A stretch of 9,102 bases of DNA from JBKBMT01 sp046295655 (GTDB taxonomy: Bacteria > Pseudomonadota > Alphaproteobacteria > Rhodobacterales > Rhodobacteraceae). Shown in pieces: positions 1 to 6,768 of the stretch (position 1 is the stretch's first letter; each line of letters opens with the position of its first letter). The stretch is taken from the NCBI GenBank assembly GCA_046295655.1, contig JBKBMT010000091.1:1-9102 (forward strand), read 5' to 3'. Under the pieces are notes generated by a model, which was given only the letters and a program-made list of their open reading frames with translations, made no database searches and was not told the origin of the DNA. A program made the translations under genes and the position numbers.

Positions 1-452
1 TGCGCCTCCCACCGTTCGCCGTTCGCCAGAAGCCTTTCCTTGGTATAGAACAGCTCCTCGCGGGTCTCGGTGGCGAATTCGAAGTTCGGGCCCTCGACGA
101 TGGCATCGACCGGGCAGGCCTCCTGACAGAAGCCGCAGTAGATGCACTTGGTCATGTCGATGTCGTAGCGCGTGGTGCGGCGGCTGCCGTCCTCGCGCGG
201 CTCGGCGTCGATGGTGATCGCCTGCGCCGGACAGATCGCCTCGCACAGCTTGCAGGCGATGCAGCGTTCCTCGCCGTTGGGATAGCGGCGCAGGGCGTGT
301 TTGCCCCGGAACCGGGGCGACAGCGGCCCCTTCTCGTGCGGATAGTTCAGCGTCGCCTTCGGCGCGAAGAAATACCTCATCCCCAGGCCGAAGCCCTTGA
401 TGAAGTCGGTCAGCAGGAAATAACGGACCGCGCGACCCCAGTCGATGCCCAT
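1..452 (-). CDS. nuoI: NADH-quinone oxidoreductase subunit NuoI, 3' end cut by window
   Basis: NuoI is the ferredoxin-like subunit of complex I. It carries clusters N6a and N6b and passes electrons from NuoG to N2 in NuoB, in the arm joining the hydrophilic and membrane parts. The start ATG lies 2 bases after the nuoH stop, with a G-rich Shine-Dalgarno (SD) sequence inside the nuoH end. The visible 150 residues hold two classic 8Fe ferredoxin motifs: CIACKLCEAICP (Cys64, 67, 70, 74) and CIYCGFCQEACP (Cys103, 106, 109, 113). The N-terminal segment (MGIDWGRAVRYFLLTDFIKG) is a typical amphipathic membrane-surface helix of the family. Related proteins are about 163 residues, so only about a dozen C-terminal residues should lie beyond base 1. 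Nothing looks broken. Confidence 0.97.
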   Translation of the reverse strand, partial: MGIDWGRAVRYFLLTDFIKGFGLGMRYFFAPKATLNYPHEKGPLSPRFRGKHALRRYPNGEERCIACKLCEAICPAQAITIDAEPREDGSRRTTRYDIDMTKCIYCGFCQEACPVDAIVEGPNFEFATETREELFYTKERLLANGERWEA

Positions 453-454
453 GC

Positions 455-1492
455 TCAGCCCCCCACAGTCCAGCGCGCCCAGGCGCCGCCCAGAACCTCG
501 AACTTCGCCAGGAAGGCCACCACCACCACCCAGCCCAGGCTGAGCGGCAGGAACACCTTCCAACCGATCCGCATCAGCTGGTCGTAGCGGTAGCGCGGCA
601 CGATCGCCTTCACCATGGCGAACAGGAAGAAGAAGAACGCCATCTTGGCGATCATCCACAGCGCCCCATCCGGCAGGCCGGGAATGGGCGACAGCCAGCC
701 GCCCATGAACATCAGGCTCATCAGCGCGCACATCAGGAAGATCGCGATGTATTCGCCGGCCATGAACAAGAGATAGGGCGTCGAGGAATATTCGACCATG
801 AACCCGGCCACCAGTTCCGACTCCGCCTCGGGCAGGTCGAAGGGCGGGCGGTTGGTCTCGGCCAGGGCCGAGACGAAGAACAGCACCAGCATCGGGAAAT
901 GCGGCAGCCAGTACCAGTTGAACAGCCCGTAGTCGCCGCGCTGCGCCTCGACGATCGCGGTCAGGTTCATCGATCCGGTGGAGATGATGATGCCGATGAT
1001 GATGAGCCCGATCGACACCTCGTAGCTGATCATCTGCGCGGCCGAGCGGAGCGAGCCGAGGAAGGGATACTTGGAGTTCGAGGCCCAGCCGCCCATGATC
1101 ACGCCATAGACCTCGAGCGAGGAGATCGCGAAGACGAACAGGATCGCCACGTTGATGTCGGCCAGCACCCAGCCCTGGTTGAACGGGATCACCGCCCAGG
1201 CGAGGATTGCCAGCACGAAGGACAGCATCGGCGCGAGGAAGAACACCGGCCGGTCGGCGCCGGCGGGCACGACGATTTCCTTGACCACGTATTTCAGCGC
1301 ATCCGCCACCGACTGCAGCAGGCCGAAGGCGCCCACCACGTTCGGTCCCCGCCGCATCTGCACCGCCGCCCAGATCTTGCGGTCGCCATAGACGAGGAAC
1401 AGCAGGCTGATCATCACGAACCCGATGACCAGAAGGCTCTGCGCCGCGATGATCAGCGCGATGCCCGCCCCCGTCTGCATGAAGTCAGCCAT
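455..1492 (-). CDS. nuoH: NADH-quinone oxidoreductase subunit NuoH (membrane, quinone-chamber subunit)
   Basis: NuoH (ND1 homologue, Nqo8 in Paracoccus) is the inner-membrane subunit that meets the hydrophilic arm, forms much of the quinone entry chamber and couples quinone reduction to proton pumping. The 345 residues match the length I expect for Rhodobacterales. Visible are an N-terminal helix (about 10-34), the conserved loop QMRRGPNVVG (45-54), helices around 84-103, 112-134, 155-172, 198-211, 240-263, 282-299 and 312-330, and the charged quinone-site loop ETNRPPFDLPEAESE (212-226). The chosen ATG has AAGGGG four bases upstream and follows the preceding lipoprotein gene by 15 bases. nuoI follows after 2 bases. 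This is an intact core subunit. Confidence 0.98.
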   Translation of the reverse strand: MADFMQTGAGIALIIAAQSLLVIGFVMISLLFLVYGDRKIWAAVQMRRGPNVVGAFGLLQSVADALKYVVKEIVVPAGADRPVFFLAPMLSFVLAILAWAVIPFNQGWVLADINVAILFVFAISSLEVYGVIMGGWASNSKYPFLGSLRSAAQMISYEVSIGLIIIGIIISTGSMNLTAIVEAQRGDYGLFNWYWLPHFPMLVLFFVSALAETNRPPFDLPEAESELVAGFMVEYSSTPYLLFMAGEYIAIFLMCALMSLMFMGGWLSPIPGLPDGALWMIAKMAFFFFLFAMVKAIVPRYRYDQLMRIGWKVFLPLSLGWVVVVAFLAKFEVLGGAWARWTVGG

Positions 1493-1507
1493 GATGCCCC
1501 TTGTCCC

Positions 1508-1900
1508 TCAAACCGTCGGTATCCCGCGCGCCCCGCAGTCGCGCACCTTCACTTCCGCATCCAGCGTCCCCACGCCGCGCGGCAGCGACGGCGAGATGGT
1601 GTAAACCGCATCCCCGCGGGCAATGGAACCCTGCTGCGCGATCGTCGTGCGGATATGGCGCGCAAACCCGTAGCCCCGGATCAGCGCATATTGCGCCGCG
1701 GCGCAGGCCGCGTAGGTCTCGACCACCGCGGGATCCTCTGCATGGCGGACGGCGACGAGGAAATTCACCAGGTCGTCGTCGAGCAGCCGCGTCTCGATCC
1801 CCAGATAGGCGGGCGGCAGGGCGCGCTGCTGCACCTGCGCCCCGTCGGCGCAGGCGGCAAGCCCCGAAAGGCACAGCGTCAAGGCCCCCAGCCGCCGCAT
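1508..1900 (-). CDS. Small putative lipoprotein between nuoG and nuoH
   Basis: This is a 130-residue protein of unknown function. Residues 1-16 form a short signal peptide (MRRLGALTLCLSGLAA) ending in a lipobox, LAAC, with lipidated Cys17, so export and lipid anchoring are predicted. Outside the signal it has only two other cysteines, Cys66 (TYAACAAAQYALIRGYGFAR) and Cys122 near the C-terminus, which could form a disulfide. The central part (about 45-85) looks helical. The C-terminal part (about 95-125, DAVYTISPSLPRG) looks like beta strands. The gene begins 6 bases after nuoG, with GGAG overlapping the nuoG end as ribosome site, and ends 15 bases before nuoH. It is therefore co-transcribed with complex I. 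It corresponds in position to one of the unidentified frames known in related nuo/nqo clusters. A role in assembly or stability is inference. Confidence 0.85.
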   Translation of the reverse strand: MRRLGALTLCLSGLAACADGAQVQQRALPPAYLGIETRLLDDDLVNFLVAVRHAEDPAVVETYAACAAAQYALIRGYGFARHIRTTIAQQGSIARGDAVYTISPSLPRGVGTLDAEVKVRDCGARGIPTV

Positions 1901-1906
1901 GCCCGG

Positions 1907-3916
1907 CTACTCCGCCGCCAGCGGGGCGGCGCCGCGAGCGGCCATCCGCGCCGACATCTCGGCCATGAGGGCCGAGGCCCGGGCAATCGGGTTGGTCAGC
2001 CAGAAATCCGCCACCGCGGGCCGGAACGTGCCGGCGTCCATCGGGCCGGCCGCCACCGGCTGCCACGCGTTCGGCTCGACCTGATCGACACGGCCGAGAT
2101 GCGGATGCCCCCTGACCAGCGCCTGGCGCAGGCCGGCCAGCGTGTCCCACGGCAGGGTAGCCCCGAGTTCGGCAGAAAGCGCGCGCAGGATGGCCCAGTT
2201 CTCCTTTGCCTCGCCCGGCGGAAAGCCCGCGCGGATTGCAAGCTGGGGGCGGCCCTCGGTGTTGACGAACAGCCCGTTCTCCTCGGTCCATGCGGCGGCG
2301 GGCAGGATGATGTCGGCCCGGTGCGCGCCCCGATCTCCGTGGCTGCCCTGGTAGATGACCGTCGGACCGGCGGGGATGTCGATCTCGTCCGTGCCCAGGT
2401 TGAAGACCACTTCGGCACCGTCCAGCGCCGCATGGATGCCGCCCTCGGTCACGGCACCCACGTCCATCGCCCCGACCCGGGCCGCCGCGGTGTGAAGGAC
2501 CAGAAACTTCGCCCCGATCCGCTCTGCAATCCGCATCACCTGGCCGAGCACGGCCGACCCGTCCGCGCCCGTCAGGGCACCCATGCCGACGATCACCAGC
2601 GCATCGGCCCGGGGTTCGGCCTTGTCGGCCAGATCGGCGAGCGCCGCGCGCCCGTCGCCGCGGTGCAGGTAGTCATAGGTCAGGTCGGCTGCGGGGCCGA
2701 CAAGTTCCACCGTTGCGCCGGCAAGCCATGCCTTGCGGATCCGCGCGTTCAGCACCGGCGCCTCGTCACGCGGATTGGTGCCGACCAGCAGGATCGACCG
2801 CGCCCGGTCGATGTCCTCGATCCGCGCGGTACCGACATAGGCCGACCGGTTGTCCGCGGGCAGCGCCGCCCCGTCGGTCCGGCATTCCACACGTCCATCC
2901 AGACTCTCGACCAGTGCCTTCAGGCTGAACGCCGCCTCGACCGGGGCAAGATCGCCGACCAGCCCGGCGACCCTGCGGCCCTTCATCGCCGCGGCCGCCG
3001 CCGCAAGCGCCTCGGGCCACGAGGCCGGCCTGAGGCGCCCGCCCTCGCGCAGATAGGGCCGGTCCAGCCGTTGCCGGCGCAGGCCGTCCCAGACGAAGCG
3101 GGTCTTGTCGCTGATCCACTCCTCGTTCACGCCGTCGTGGTTGCGCGGCAGGATGCGCATGACCTCGCGCCCCTTGGTATCGACCCGGATGCTCGATCCC
3201 AGCGCGTCCATCACGTCGATGGTCTCGGTCTTGGTCAGCTCCCATGGGCGGGCGGTGAAGGCATAGGGCTTCGAGGTCAGCGCCCCGACCGGGCAGAGGT
3301 CGATGATGTTCCCTTGCAGGTTCGACTCGATCAGACTGCCCAGATAGGTCGTGATCTCGGCATCCTCGCCGCGGCCCGTCTGGCCCATCACGCTGACACC
3401 CGCCACTTCGGTCGTGAAACGCACGCAGCGGGTGCAGGAGATGCAGCGCGTCATCGTGGTGGCGACCAGCGGGCCGAGATCCAGATCCTCGCTGGCGCGC
3501 TTGGGCTCGCGGTAGCGCGAGAAATCGACGCCATAGGCCATCGCCTGATCCTGCAGGTCGCATTCGCCGCCCTGGTCGCAGATCGGGCAGTCGAGCGGAT
3601 GGTTGATGAGCAGAAACTCCATCACCCCCTCGCGCGCCTTCTTGACCATCGGCGAATTGGTGCGCACCACCGGCGGCGCCCCCTCGGGCCCCGGACGAAG
3701 GTCGCGCACCTGCATCGCGCAGGAGGCCGCGGGCTTGGGCGGACCGCCGACCACCTCGACCAGACACATCCGGCAGTTGCCGGCGATCGACAGCCGTTCG
3801 TGATAGCAGAAGCGGGGGATCTCGATGCCCGCAACCTCGGCCGCCTGGATCAGCGTCATCGCCGGATCGACCTCGACCTCGACATCGTCGATGATGATCT
3901 TGCGCAGCGTGCTCAT
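1907..3916 (-). CDS. nuoG: NADH-quinone oxidoreductase subunit NuoG (75-kDa iron-sulfur subunit)
   Basis: NuoG (Nqo3) is the largest hydrophilic subunit. It relays electrons from NuoF towards NuoI through several clusters. The 669 residues include an N-terminal 2Fe-2S ferredoxin domain with Cys37, 48, 51 and 66 (N1b), the motif HPLDCPICDQGGEC with His106 and Cys110, 113, 119 (N5), and CISCTRC with Cys158, 161, 164 plus Cys208 in LCPVGAL (N4). After residue 215 comes a molybdopterin-oxidoreductase-like domain that in this family has lost its cofactor. No third CxxC-type motif is seen there, so cluster N7 of the E. coli/Thermus type is absent, as in Paracoccus and mitochondria. The start was placed at ATG 3916 because residue 1 there begins the ferredoxin fold (MSTLRKIIIDDVEVEV) and GGAG lies 8 bases upstream. 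An in-frame ATG at 3988 would add an unrelated leader. Confidence 0.97.
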   Translation of the reverse strand: MSTLRKIIIDDVEVEVDPAMTLIQAAEVAGIEIPRFCYHERLSIAGNCRMCLVEVVGGPPKPAASCAMQVRDLRPGPEGAPPVVRTNSPMVKKAREGVMEFLLINHPLDCPICDQGGECDLQDQAMAYGVDFSRYREPKRASEDLDLGPLVATTMTRCISCTRCVRFTTEVAGVSVMGQTGRGEDAEITTYLGSLIESNLQGNIIDLCPVGALTSKPYAFTARPWELTKTETIDVMDALGSSIRVDTKGREVMRILPRNHDGVNEEWISDKTRFVWDGLRRQRLDRPYLREGGRLRPASWPEALAAAAAAMKGRRVAGLVGDLAPVEAAFSLKALVESLDGRVECRTDGAALPADNRSAYVGTARIEDIDRARSILLVGTNPRDEAPVLNARIRKAWLAGATVELVGPAADLTYDYLHRGDGRAALADLADKAEPRADALVIVGMGALTGADGSAVLGQVMRIAERIGAKFLVLHTAAARVGAMDVGAVTEGGIHAALDGAEVVFNLGTDEIDIPAGPTVIYQGSHGDRGAHRADIILPAAAWTEENGLFVNTEGRPQLAIRAGFPPGEAKENWAILRALSAELGATLPWDTLAGLRQALVRGHPHLGRVDQVEPNAWQPVAAGPMDAGTFRPAVADFWLTNPIARASALMAEMSARMAARGAAPLAAE

Positions 3917-3969
3917 GCCCGCGTCTCCATGGCTTGCGCGGACGGCCGCGCGTCGGATCCCGTCGTCAT
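3913..3969 (-). other. Possible 18-codon coupling mini-ORF between lipoprotein gene and nuoG
   Basis: An ATG at 3969 overlaps the TGA of the upstream lipoprotein gene as ATGA. Its frame (MTTGSDARPSAQAMETRA) ends in a TGA that overlaps the nuoG ATG, again as ATGA. Ribosomes leaving the lipoprotein frame could therefore reinitiate here and hand over to nuoG. The frame has no recognisable product, and nuoG has its own GGAG, so the double overlap may be chance. Confidence 0.22.
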
Positions 3970-4310
3970 CGCCGGCACCGCCCGGCAAAGACCAGCGACG
4001 CCCCCTGCACCGTATAGGCCCAGTCGGTGCCGGCGGCGTCCATCTCGAAGTCGTGGTCGGAACTGCCGTGCCGCGTCAGGCAGTGCCGGGTGGCCTGAAA
4101 GCGCACCGATTCCCGCACCTCGTCGATCCCGGCGCCGCGATTCTCGACCCGCACCGTGAAATCGCGCCGGTCGGCCCCGGCGCTCAGCGAGGCGCGATAG
4201 GGCAATCTGATCTCGGCCTGGGCGCCGCGACCCGGCAGCGTCCGGTTGCCGCAGGCGGCAAGCGCCAGAACCGCGGCCAGTGCGGCAAGGATCGGCAGGT
4301 TCGCCCTCAT
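3966..4310 (-). CDS. Small putative lipoprotein upstream of nuoG
   Basis: This is a 114-residue protein not recognised as any named family. It has a clear lipoprotein signal: MRANL, a hydrophobic stretch (6-18) and lipobox LAAC with Cys20. The mature part is hydrophilic, and residues 33-56 and 86-110 read as beta strands. It contains exactly two further cysteines, Cys77 (ATRHCLTRHG) and Cys112 three residues from the end, which are disulfide candidates. The start ATG overlaps the stop of the preceding lipoprotein gene as ATGA, with GGAGGG about 6 bases upstream, so translation is probably coupled. nuoG starts about 50 bases after its stop. Export and lipidation are well supported by the sequence. 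Any role in complex I biogenesis is inferred only from position. Confidence 0.85.
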   Translation of the reverse strand: MRANLPILAALAAVLALAACGNRTLPGRGAQAEIRLPYRASLSAGADRRDFTVRVENRGAGIDEVRESVRFQATRHCLTRHGSSDHDFEMDAAGTDWAYTVQGASLVFAGRCRR

Positions 4311-4585
4311 GCGCAGCCCTCCGGAAAGATCCAGGCACCGGCCTCGAACCGGTCGCGGATGCCGTGACGCAAGCGCCGCCCTTCGGCGGCGCAGACCGCC
4401 TGACCCGCGCGCCGGGCGGCGAGACCGTCGCTGTAGTGGAACGCCCCGTCCAGGCGCCGGATCGCCAGCCCGTCCGCGCGCCGTTCCGCCACGACCCCGT
4501 CGGGCGCCGGCGGCAGCGCCTGCGGCGGTGCGGCGCAGGCGCCAAGCGCGGCACCGAGCGCCATCGGGATGCCCGCGCGTCTCAT
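4307..4585 (-). CDS. Small putative lipoprotein directly after nuoF
   Basis: This is a 92-residue unknown protein. The N-terminus MRRAGIPMALGAALGAC forms a short signal with lipobox LGAC, lipidated at Cys17, followed by a Pro/Ala-rich stretch (18-28) typical of a lipoprotein tether. The remaining cysteines are Cys65 (GQAVCAAEGR) and Cys91, the penultimate residue, giving the same two-cysteine layout as the next gene. The ATG overlaps the nuoF stop as ATGA, and its own stop overlaps the next start as ATGA, so nuoF and the two lipoprotein genes form a coupled chain. There is no good independent Shine-Dalgarno, which fits coupling to nuoF. Starting at Met8 would leave too short a signal, so Met1 was chosen. 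Function is not known. Confidence 0.82.
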   Translation of the reverse strand: MRRAGIPMALGAALGACAAPPQALPPAPDGVVAERRADGLAIRRLDGAFHYSDGLAARRAGQAVCAAEGRRLRHGIRDRFEAGAWIFPEGCA

Positions 4586-5877
4586 TCCGCAGCCACCGCC
4601 GTCACCCGACCGGTCCTGCGGGCCCTGATGCGGTCCTCGATCTCGTCCCGGAACTGGCGGATCAGGCCCTGAACGGGCCAGGCCGCCGCATCGCCGAGGG
4701 CGCAGATCGTGTGCCCCTCGACCTGCCGGGACACGTCGTACAGCATGTCGATCTCCTCGATCTCGGCCTCGCCGCGCACCAGACGCTCCATCACCCGCAT
4801 CATCCAGCCGGTGCCTTCGCGGCAGGGGGTGCACTGACCGCAGCTTTCGTGCTTGTAGAATTTCGAAAGCCGCCAGATCGCCTTGATCACGTCGGTGGAC
4901 TGGTCCATCACGATCACCGCCGCGGTGCCGAGGCCCGACCGCGCCTCGCGCAGCCAGTCGAAATCCATCAGCGCCTCGTCGCATTGCTCGGCCCGCAGCA
5001 GCGGCACCGAGGATCCGCCGGGGATCACCGCCTTGAGGTTCTTCCAGCCGCCGCGGACCCCGCCGCAATGCCGGTCCAGCAGTTCCCGCAGCGGGATCGA
5101 CATGGCATCTTCGACCACGCAGGGATGGTTCACATGGCCCGAGATCGCATAGATCTTGGTGCCCGCGTTGTTCGGCCGCCCGAAAGAGGCGAACCACTCC
5201 GGCCCGCGGCGCAGGATAGTCGGGACGACGGCGATGGATTCGACGTTGTTCACCGTCGTGGGACAGCCGTAAAGGCCCGACCCCGCCGGGAACGGCGGCT
5301 TCATCCGCGGCATGCCCTTCTTGCCCTCGAGGCTTTCGAGAAGCGCGGTTTCCTCGCCGCAGATGTAGGCGCCGGCGCCATGGTGCAGATAGAGGTCGAA
5401 GTCCCAGCCCGACCCGGCCGCGTTCCTGCCCAGAAGCCCCGCGTCGTAGCATTCGTCGATCGCGGCCTGCAACGCCTCGCGCTCGCGGATGTATTCGCCG
5501 CGGATGTAGATGTAGCTCGCATGCGCGCCCATCGCGAAGGACGCGATCAGCGCCCCTTCGATCAGCGTATGGGGATCGTGGCGCATGATTTCCCGGTCCT
5601 TGCAGGTGCCGGGTTCGGATTCGTCGGCATTGATGACCAGATAGCTCGGCCGGCCGTCGCTTTCCTTGGGCATGAACGACCACTTGAGCCCGGTCGGAAA
5701 GCCCGCGCCGCCGCGGCCGCGCAGGCCGCTGGCCTTCACCTGCTCCACGATCTTGTCGCGGCCGCGGGCGATCAGCCCGGCGGTGCCGTCCCAGTGCCCG
5801 CGCTTGCGGGCGCCGGCGAGGGTGCGGTCGTGCATGCCGTAGAGATTGGTGAAAATCCGGTCCTGGTCCTTCAGCAT
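4582..5877 (-). CDS. nuoF: NADH-quinone oxidoreductase subunit NuoF (NADH- and FMN-binding)
   Basis: NuoF (51-kDa subunit, Nqo1) oxidises NADH at FMN and passes electrons to cluster N3. The 431 residues equal the length I recall for Paracoccus Nqo1. The glycine-rich nucleotide motif GRGGAGFPTGLKW sits at 54-66. ADESEPGTCKDRE is at 84-96. The flavin-site segment HHGAGAYICGEETALLE is at 165-181. The N3 ligands are Cys346, 349, 352 (SCGQCTPCREG) and Cys392 (TICALGD). The start at 5877 is supported by AGGGAAGG just upstream and by family length; a longer in-frame extension to 5997 runs through the upstream small gene and is a shadow. The stop overlaps the next lipoprotein start as ATGA. Usually nuoE directly precedes nuoF, but here two accessory genes separate them. 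Confidence 0.98.
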   Translation of the reverse strand: MLKDQDRIFTNLYGMHDRTLAGARKRGHWDGTAGLIARGRDKIVEQVKASGLRGRGGAGFPTGLKWSFMPKESDGRPSYLVINADESEPGTCKDREIMRHDPHTLIEGALIASFAMGAHASYIYIRGEYIREREALQAAIDECYDAGLLGRNAAGSGWDFDLYLHHGAGAYICGEETALLESLEGKKGMPRMKPPFPAGSGLYGCPTTVNNVESIAVVPTILRRGPEWFASFGRPNNAGTKIYAISGHVNHPCVVEDAMSIPLRELLDRHCGGVRGGWKNLKAVIPGGSSVPLLRAEQCDEALMDFDWLREARSGLGTAAVIVMDQSTDVIKAIWRLSKFYKHESCGQCTPCREGTGWMMRVMERLVRGEAEIEEIDMLYDVSRQVEGHTICALGDAAAWPVQGLIRQFRDEIEDRIRARRTGRVTAVAAE

Positions 5878-5887
5878 GCGCCTTCCC

Positions 5888-6103
5888 TCATGTTTTCCGC
5901 CGCAGGCGCCAGATCCGCCAGGTGACCGCAAGCGCCCAGACATAGGCCGCGATGGCCGCCAGATCGAACAGGAACACATAGCGCCATTGCCAGCCATACT
6001 GGCGGCCCAGTTCCTGCAGCACGATCCAGCCCAGCGTCGCGGCGGCGATCACGATCGCCACCACGCGCGCCTCGCGGGCAAGTGTCCGGTCGCGCTCCGC
6101 CAT
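5888..6103 (-). CDS. Small two-helix membrane protein between nuoE and nuoF (DUF5337-like)
   Basis: This is a 71-residue protein with two predicted membrane helices, about residues 13-32 (RVVAIVIAAATLGWIVLQEL) and 42-62 (YVFLFDLAAIAAYVWALAVT). They are separated by a short polar loop (GRQYGWQWR). The N-terminus is charged (MAERDRTLAREAR) and the C-terminus strongly basic (WRIWRLRRKT). By the positive-inside rule both ends probably face the cytoplasm. Size, layout and lineage resemble what I recall as DUF5337, a small Rhodobacterales family; that match is from memory and unverified. The gene starts 6 bases after the HhH gene and ends 10 bases before nuoF, so it is certainly in the operon. Its role is unknown; an assembly or membrane-contact factor for the NADH arm is speculation. 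Confidence 0.85.
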   Translation of the reverse strand: MAERDRTLAREARVVAIVIAAATLGWIVLQELGRQYGWQWRYVFLFDLAAIAAYVWALAVTWRIWRLRRKT

Positions 6104-6109
6104 CTGGTC

Positions 6110-6709
6110 CTAGCCTTCCCCCCGCCCGGCCGAGAATTCGGTCTCGCCGCCTGCGGCAAGCACCTTTGCCTGCGCCACCCAGTCGTCGCGGGTCACGCGG
6201 CCCTTGAAGCCTTCCAGGTTCTCGTCCACCCAGGCCACTTCCGCCGGCGTCCAGGCCGCGATCTGGTCGAAATGATAGAAGCCGAGGCTGTGGCACAGTT
6301 CCTCGAGCTTGGGGCCGATGCCCTTGATCCGCTTCAGGTCGTCCGGCCCGCCCGCCCGCGGAGCCGCAAGCGCCGCGGGTCGTGCTCCTGCCGTGGCGGG
6401 GGGCGCCTCCGCGGGCATCGCCGCCGCGGGTGCCGCGACTGTCGGGGCCGCAGGTGTCGCGACCGGAGCCACGGTCGAGGCGGCCGAAGCCGCCTTGACG
6501 ACCGGCGTGACGGGTGCCGCAGGCTCATCGGACCGCGGGAAGCCGAGGATAAGGCCCACGACCCCGCAGACCACCAGCCCCGCGAACAGCGCCTGATAGA
6601 TCCCGAAGTCCATGACCACCGAGGTGACGCCCGCGACAACCACGCCTGCGGCCACCGCGATCGCCCATCCCGCCAGCGACGGGGCACCCTTCGATTCAGC
6701 CTGCGTCAT
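6110..6709 (-). CDS. Membrane-anchored helix-hairpin-helix protein, paralogue of the NuoE tail
   Basis: This is a 199-residue protein of unknown function. Residues 12-33 and 37-57 are two hydrophobic helices. Residues 60-118 are an Ala/Pro/Val linker of low complexity. Residues 121-165 contain a helix-hairpin-helix unit (DDLKRIKGIGPKLEELCHSL, then FDQIAAWTPAEVAWVDENL), followed by the segment FKGRVTRDDWVAQAKVLAAG. The last 90 residues align without gaps to the C-terminus of NuoE, with 66 of 85 residues identical, so one copy arose from the other or both from a common unit. AAAGGAG lies 6 bases before the ATG. HhH units commonly bind DNA, but related 'IKGVGP' units also occur as tails of non-DNA enzymes, so nucleic acid binding is not implied. 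The membrane anchor could hold a partner near the membrane (inference). Confidence 0.88.
   Translation of the reverse strand: MTQAESKGAPSLAGWAIAVAAGVVVAGVTSVVMDFGIYQALFAGLVVCGVVGLILGFPRSDEPAAPVTPVVKAASAASTVAPVATPAAPTVAAPAAAMPAEAPPATAGARPAALAAPRAGGPDDLKRIKGIGPKLEELCHSLGFYHFDQIAAWTPAEVAWVDENLEGFKGRVTRDDWVAQAKVLAAGGETEFSAGRGEG
6128..6382 (-). repeat. HhH-domain repeat, copy A (in membrane-anchored protein)
   Basis: This segment encodes residues 110-194 of the membrane HhH protein and matches copy B at 6799-7053 in the same frame with no gaps. The copies are 78% identical in protein. They also share DNA runs, for example the identical 23 bases at 6129-6151 and 6800-6822, which include a GAATTC. 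The copies are about 670 bases apart, in direct orientation. Confidence 0.9.
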
Positions 6710-6768
6710 CTCCCGCTCCTTTCCCTGTCACGCCCTGCCGATGCGGCGCGGGCTTCCCTCCCGTCCGA

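Noticed and set aside
1485..2291. A minus-strand frame of 268 codons spanning the nuoG end and the lipoprotein gene
   Set aside because: It is out of frame with NuoG and the lipoprotein, both of which show clear family or signal features. The translation is Arg/Gly/Ala-rich shadow sequence.
2000..3300. NuoG C-terminal domain as an active molybdopterin enzyme
   Set aside because: The fold is inherited in all NuoG proteins, but no cofactor-ligand motif is visible here. The N7-type cysteine motif is also absent, which is normal for this lineage.
3917..3988. N-terminal extension of NuoG by 24 residues
   Set aside because: The extra sequence is unlike the family, overlaps the lipoprotein gene, and the ferredoxin domain begins right at the chosen start.
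899..4159. A 1086-codon open frame on the plus strand
   Set aside because: It lies antisense to nuoH, a lipoprotein gene and nuoG. Its translation is rich in Arg, His, Asp and Gly with no domain. Long antisense frames are expected in GC-rich DNA with strong third-position bias.
4246..5925. A 559-codon plus-strand frame opposite nuoF
   Set aside because: It is antisense to nuoF, whose FMN, NADH and cluster motifs are intact. The composition is that of a shadow frame.
5878..5997. N-terminal extension of NuoF by 40 residues
   Set aside because: Family length, the strong Shine-Dalgarno before 5877 and overlap with the two-helix membrane gene all argue for the start at 5877.
6380..6530. Low-complexity Ala/Pro coding stretch as a DNA repeat array
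   Set aside because: It is a protein linker of GC-rich codons without a regular repeat unit, so no CRISPR or tandem array is supported.
6710..6768. Possible terminator or promoter in the 59-base gap after nuoE
   Set aside because: Only a weak four-base-pair stem (CGGG...CCCG) is seen, with no T run. The gap ends in a normal ribosome site for the next gene.
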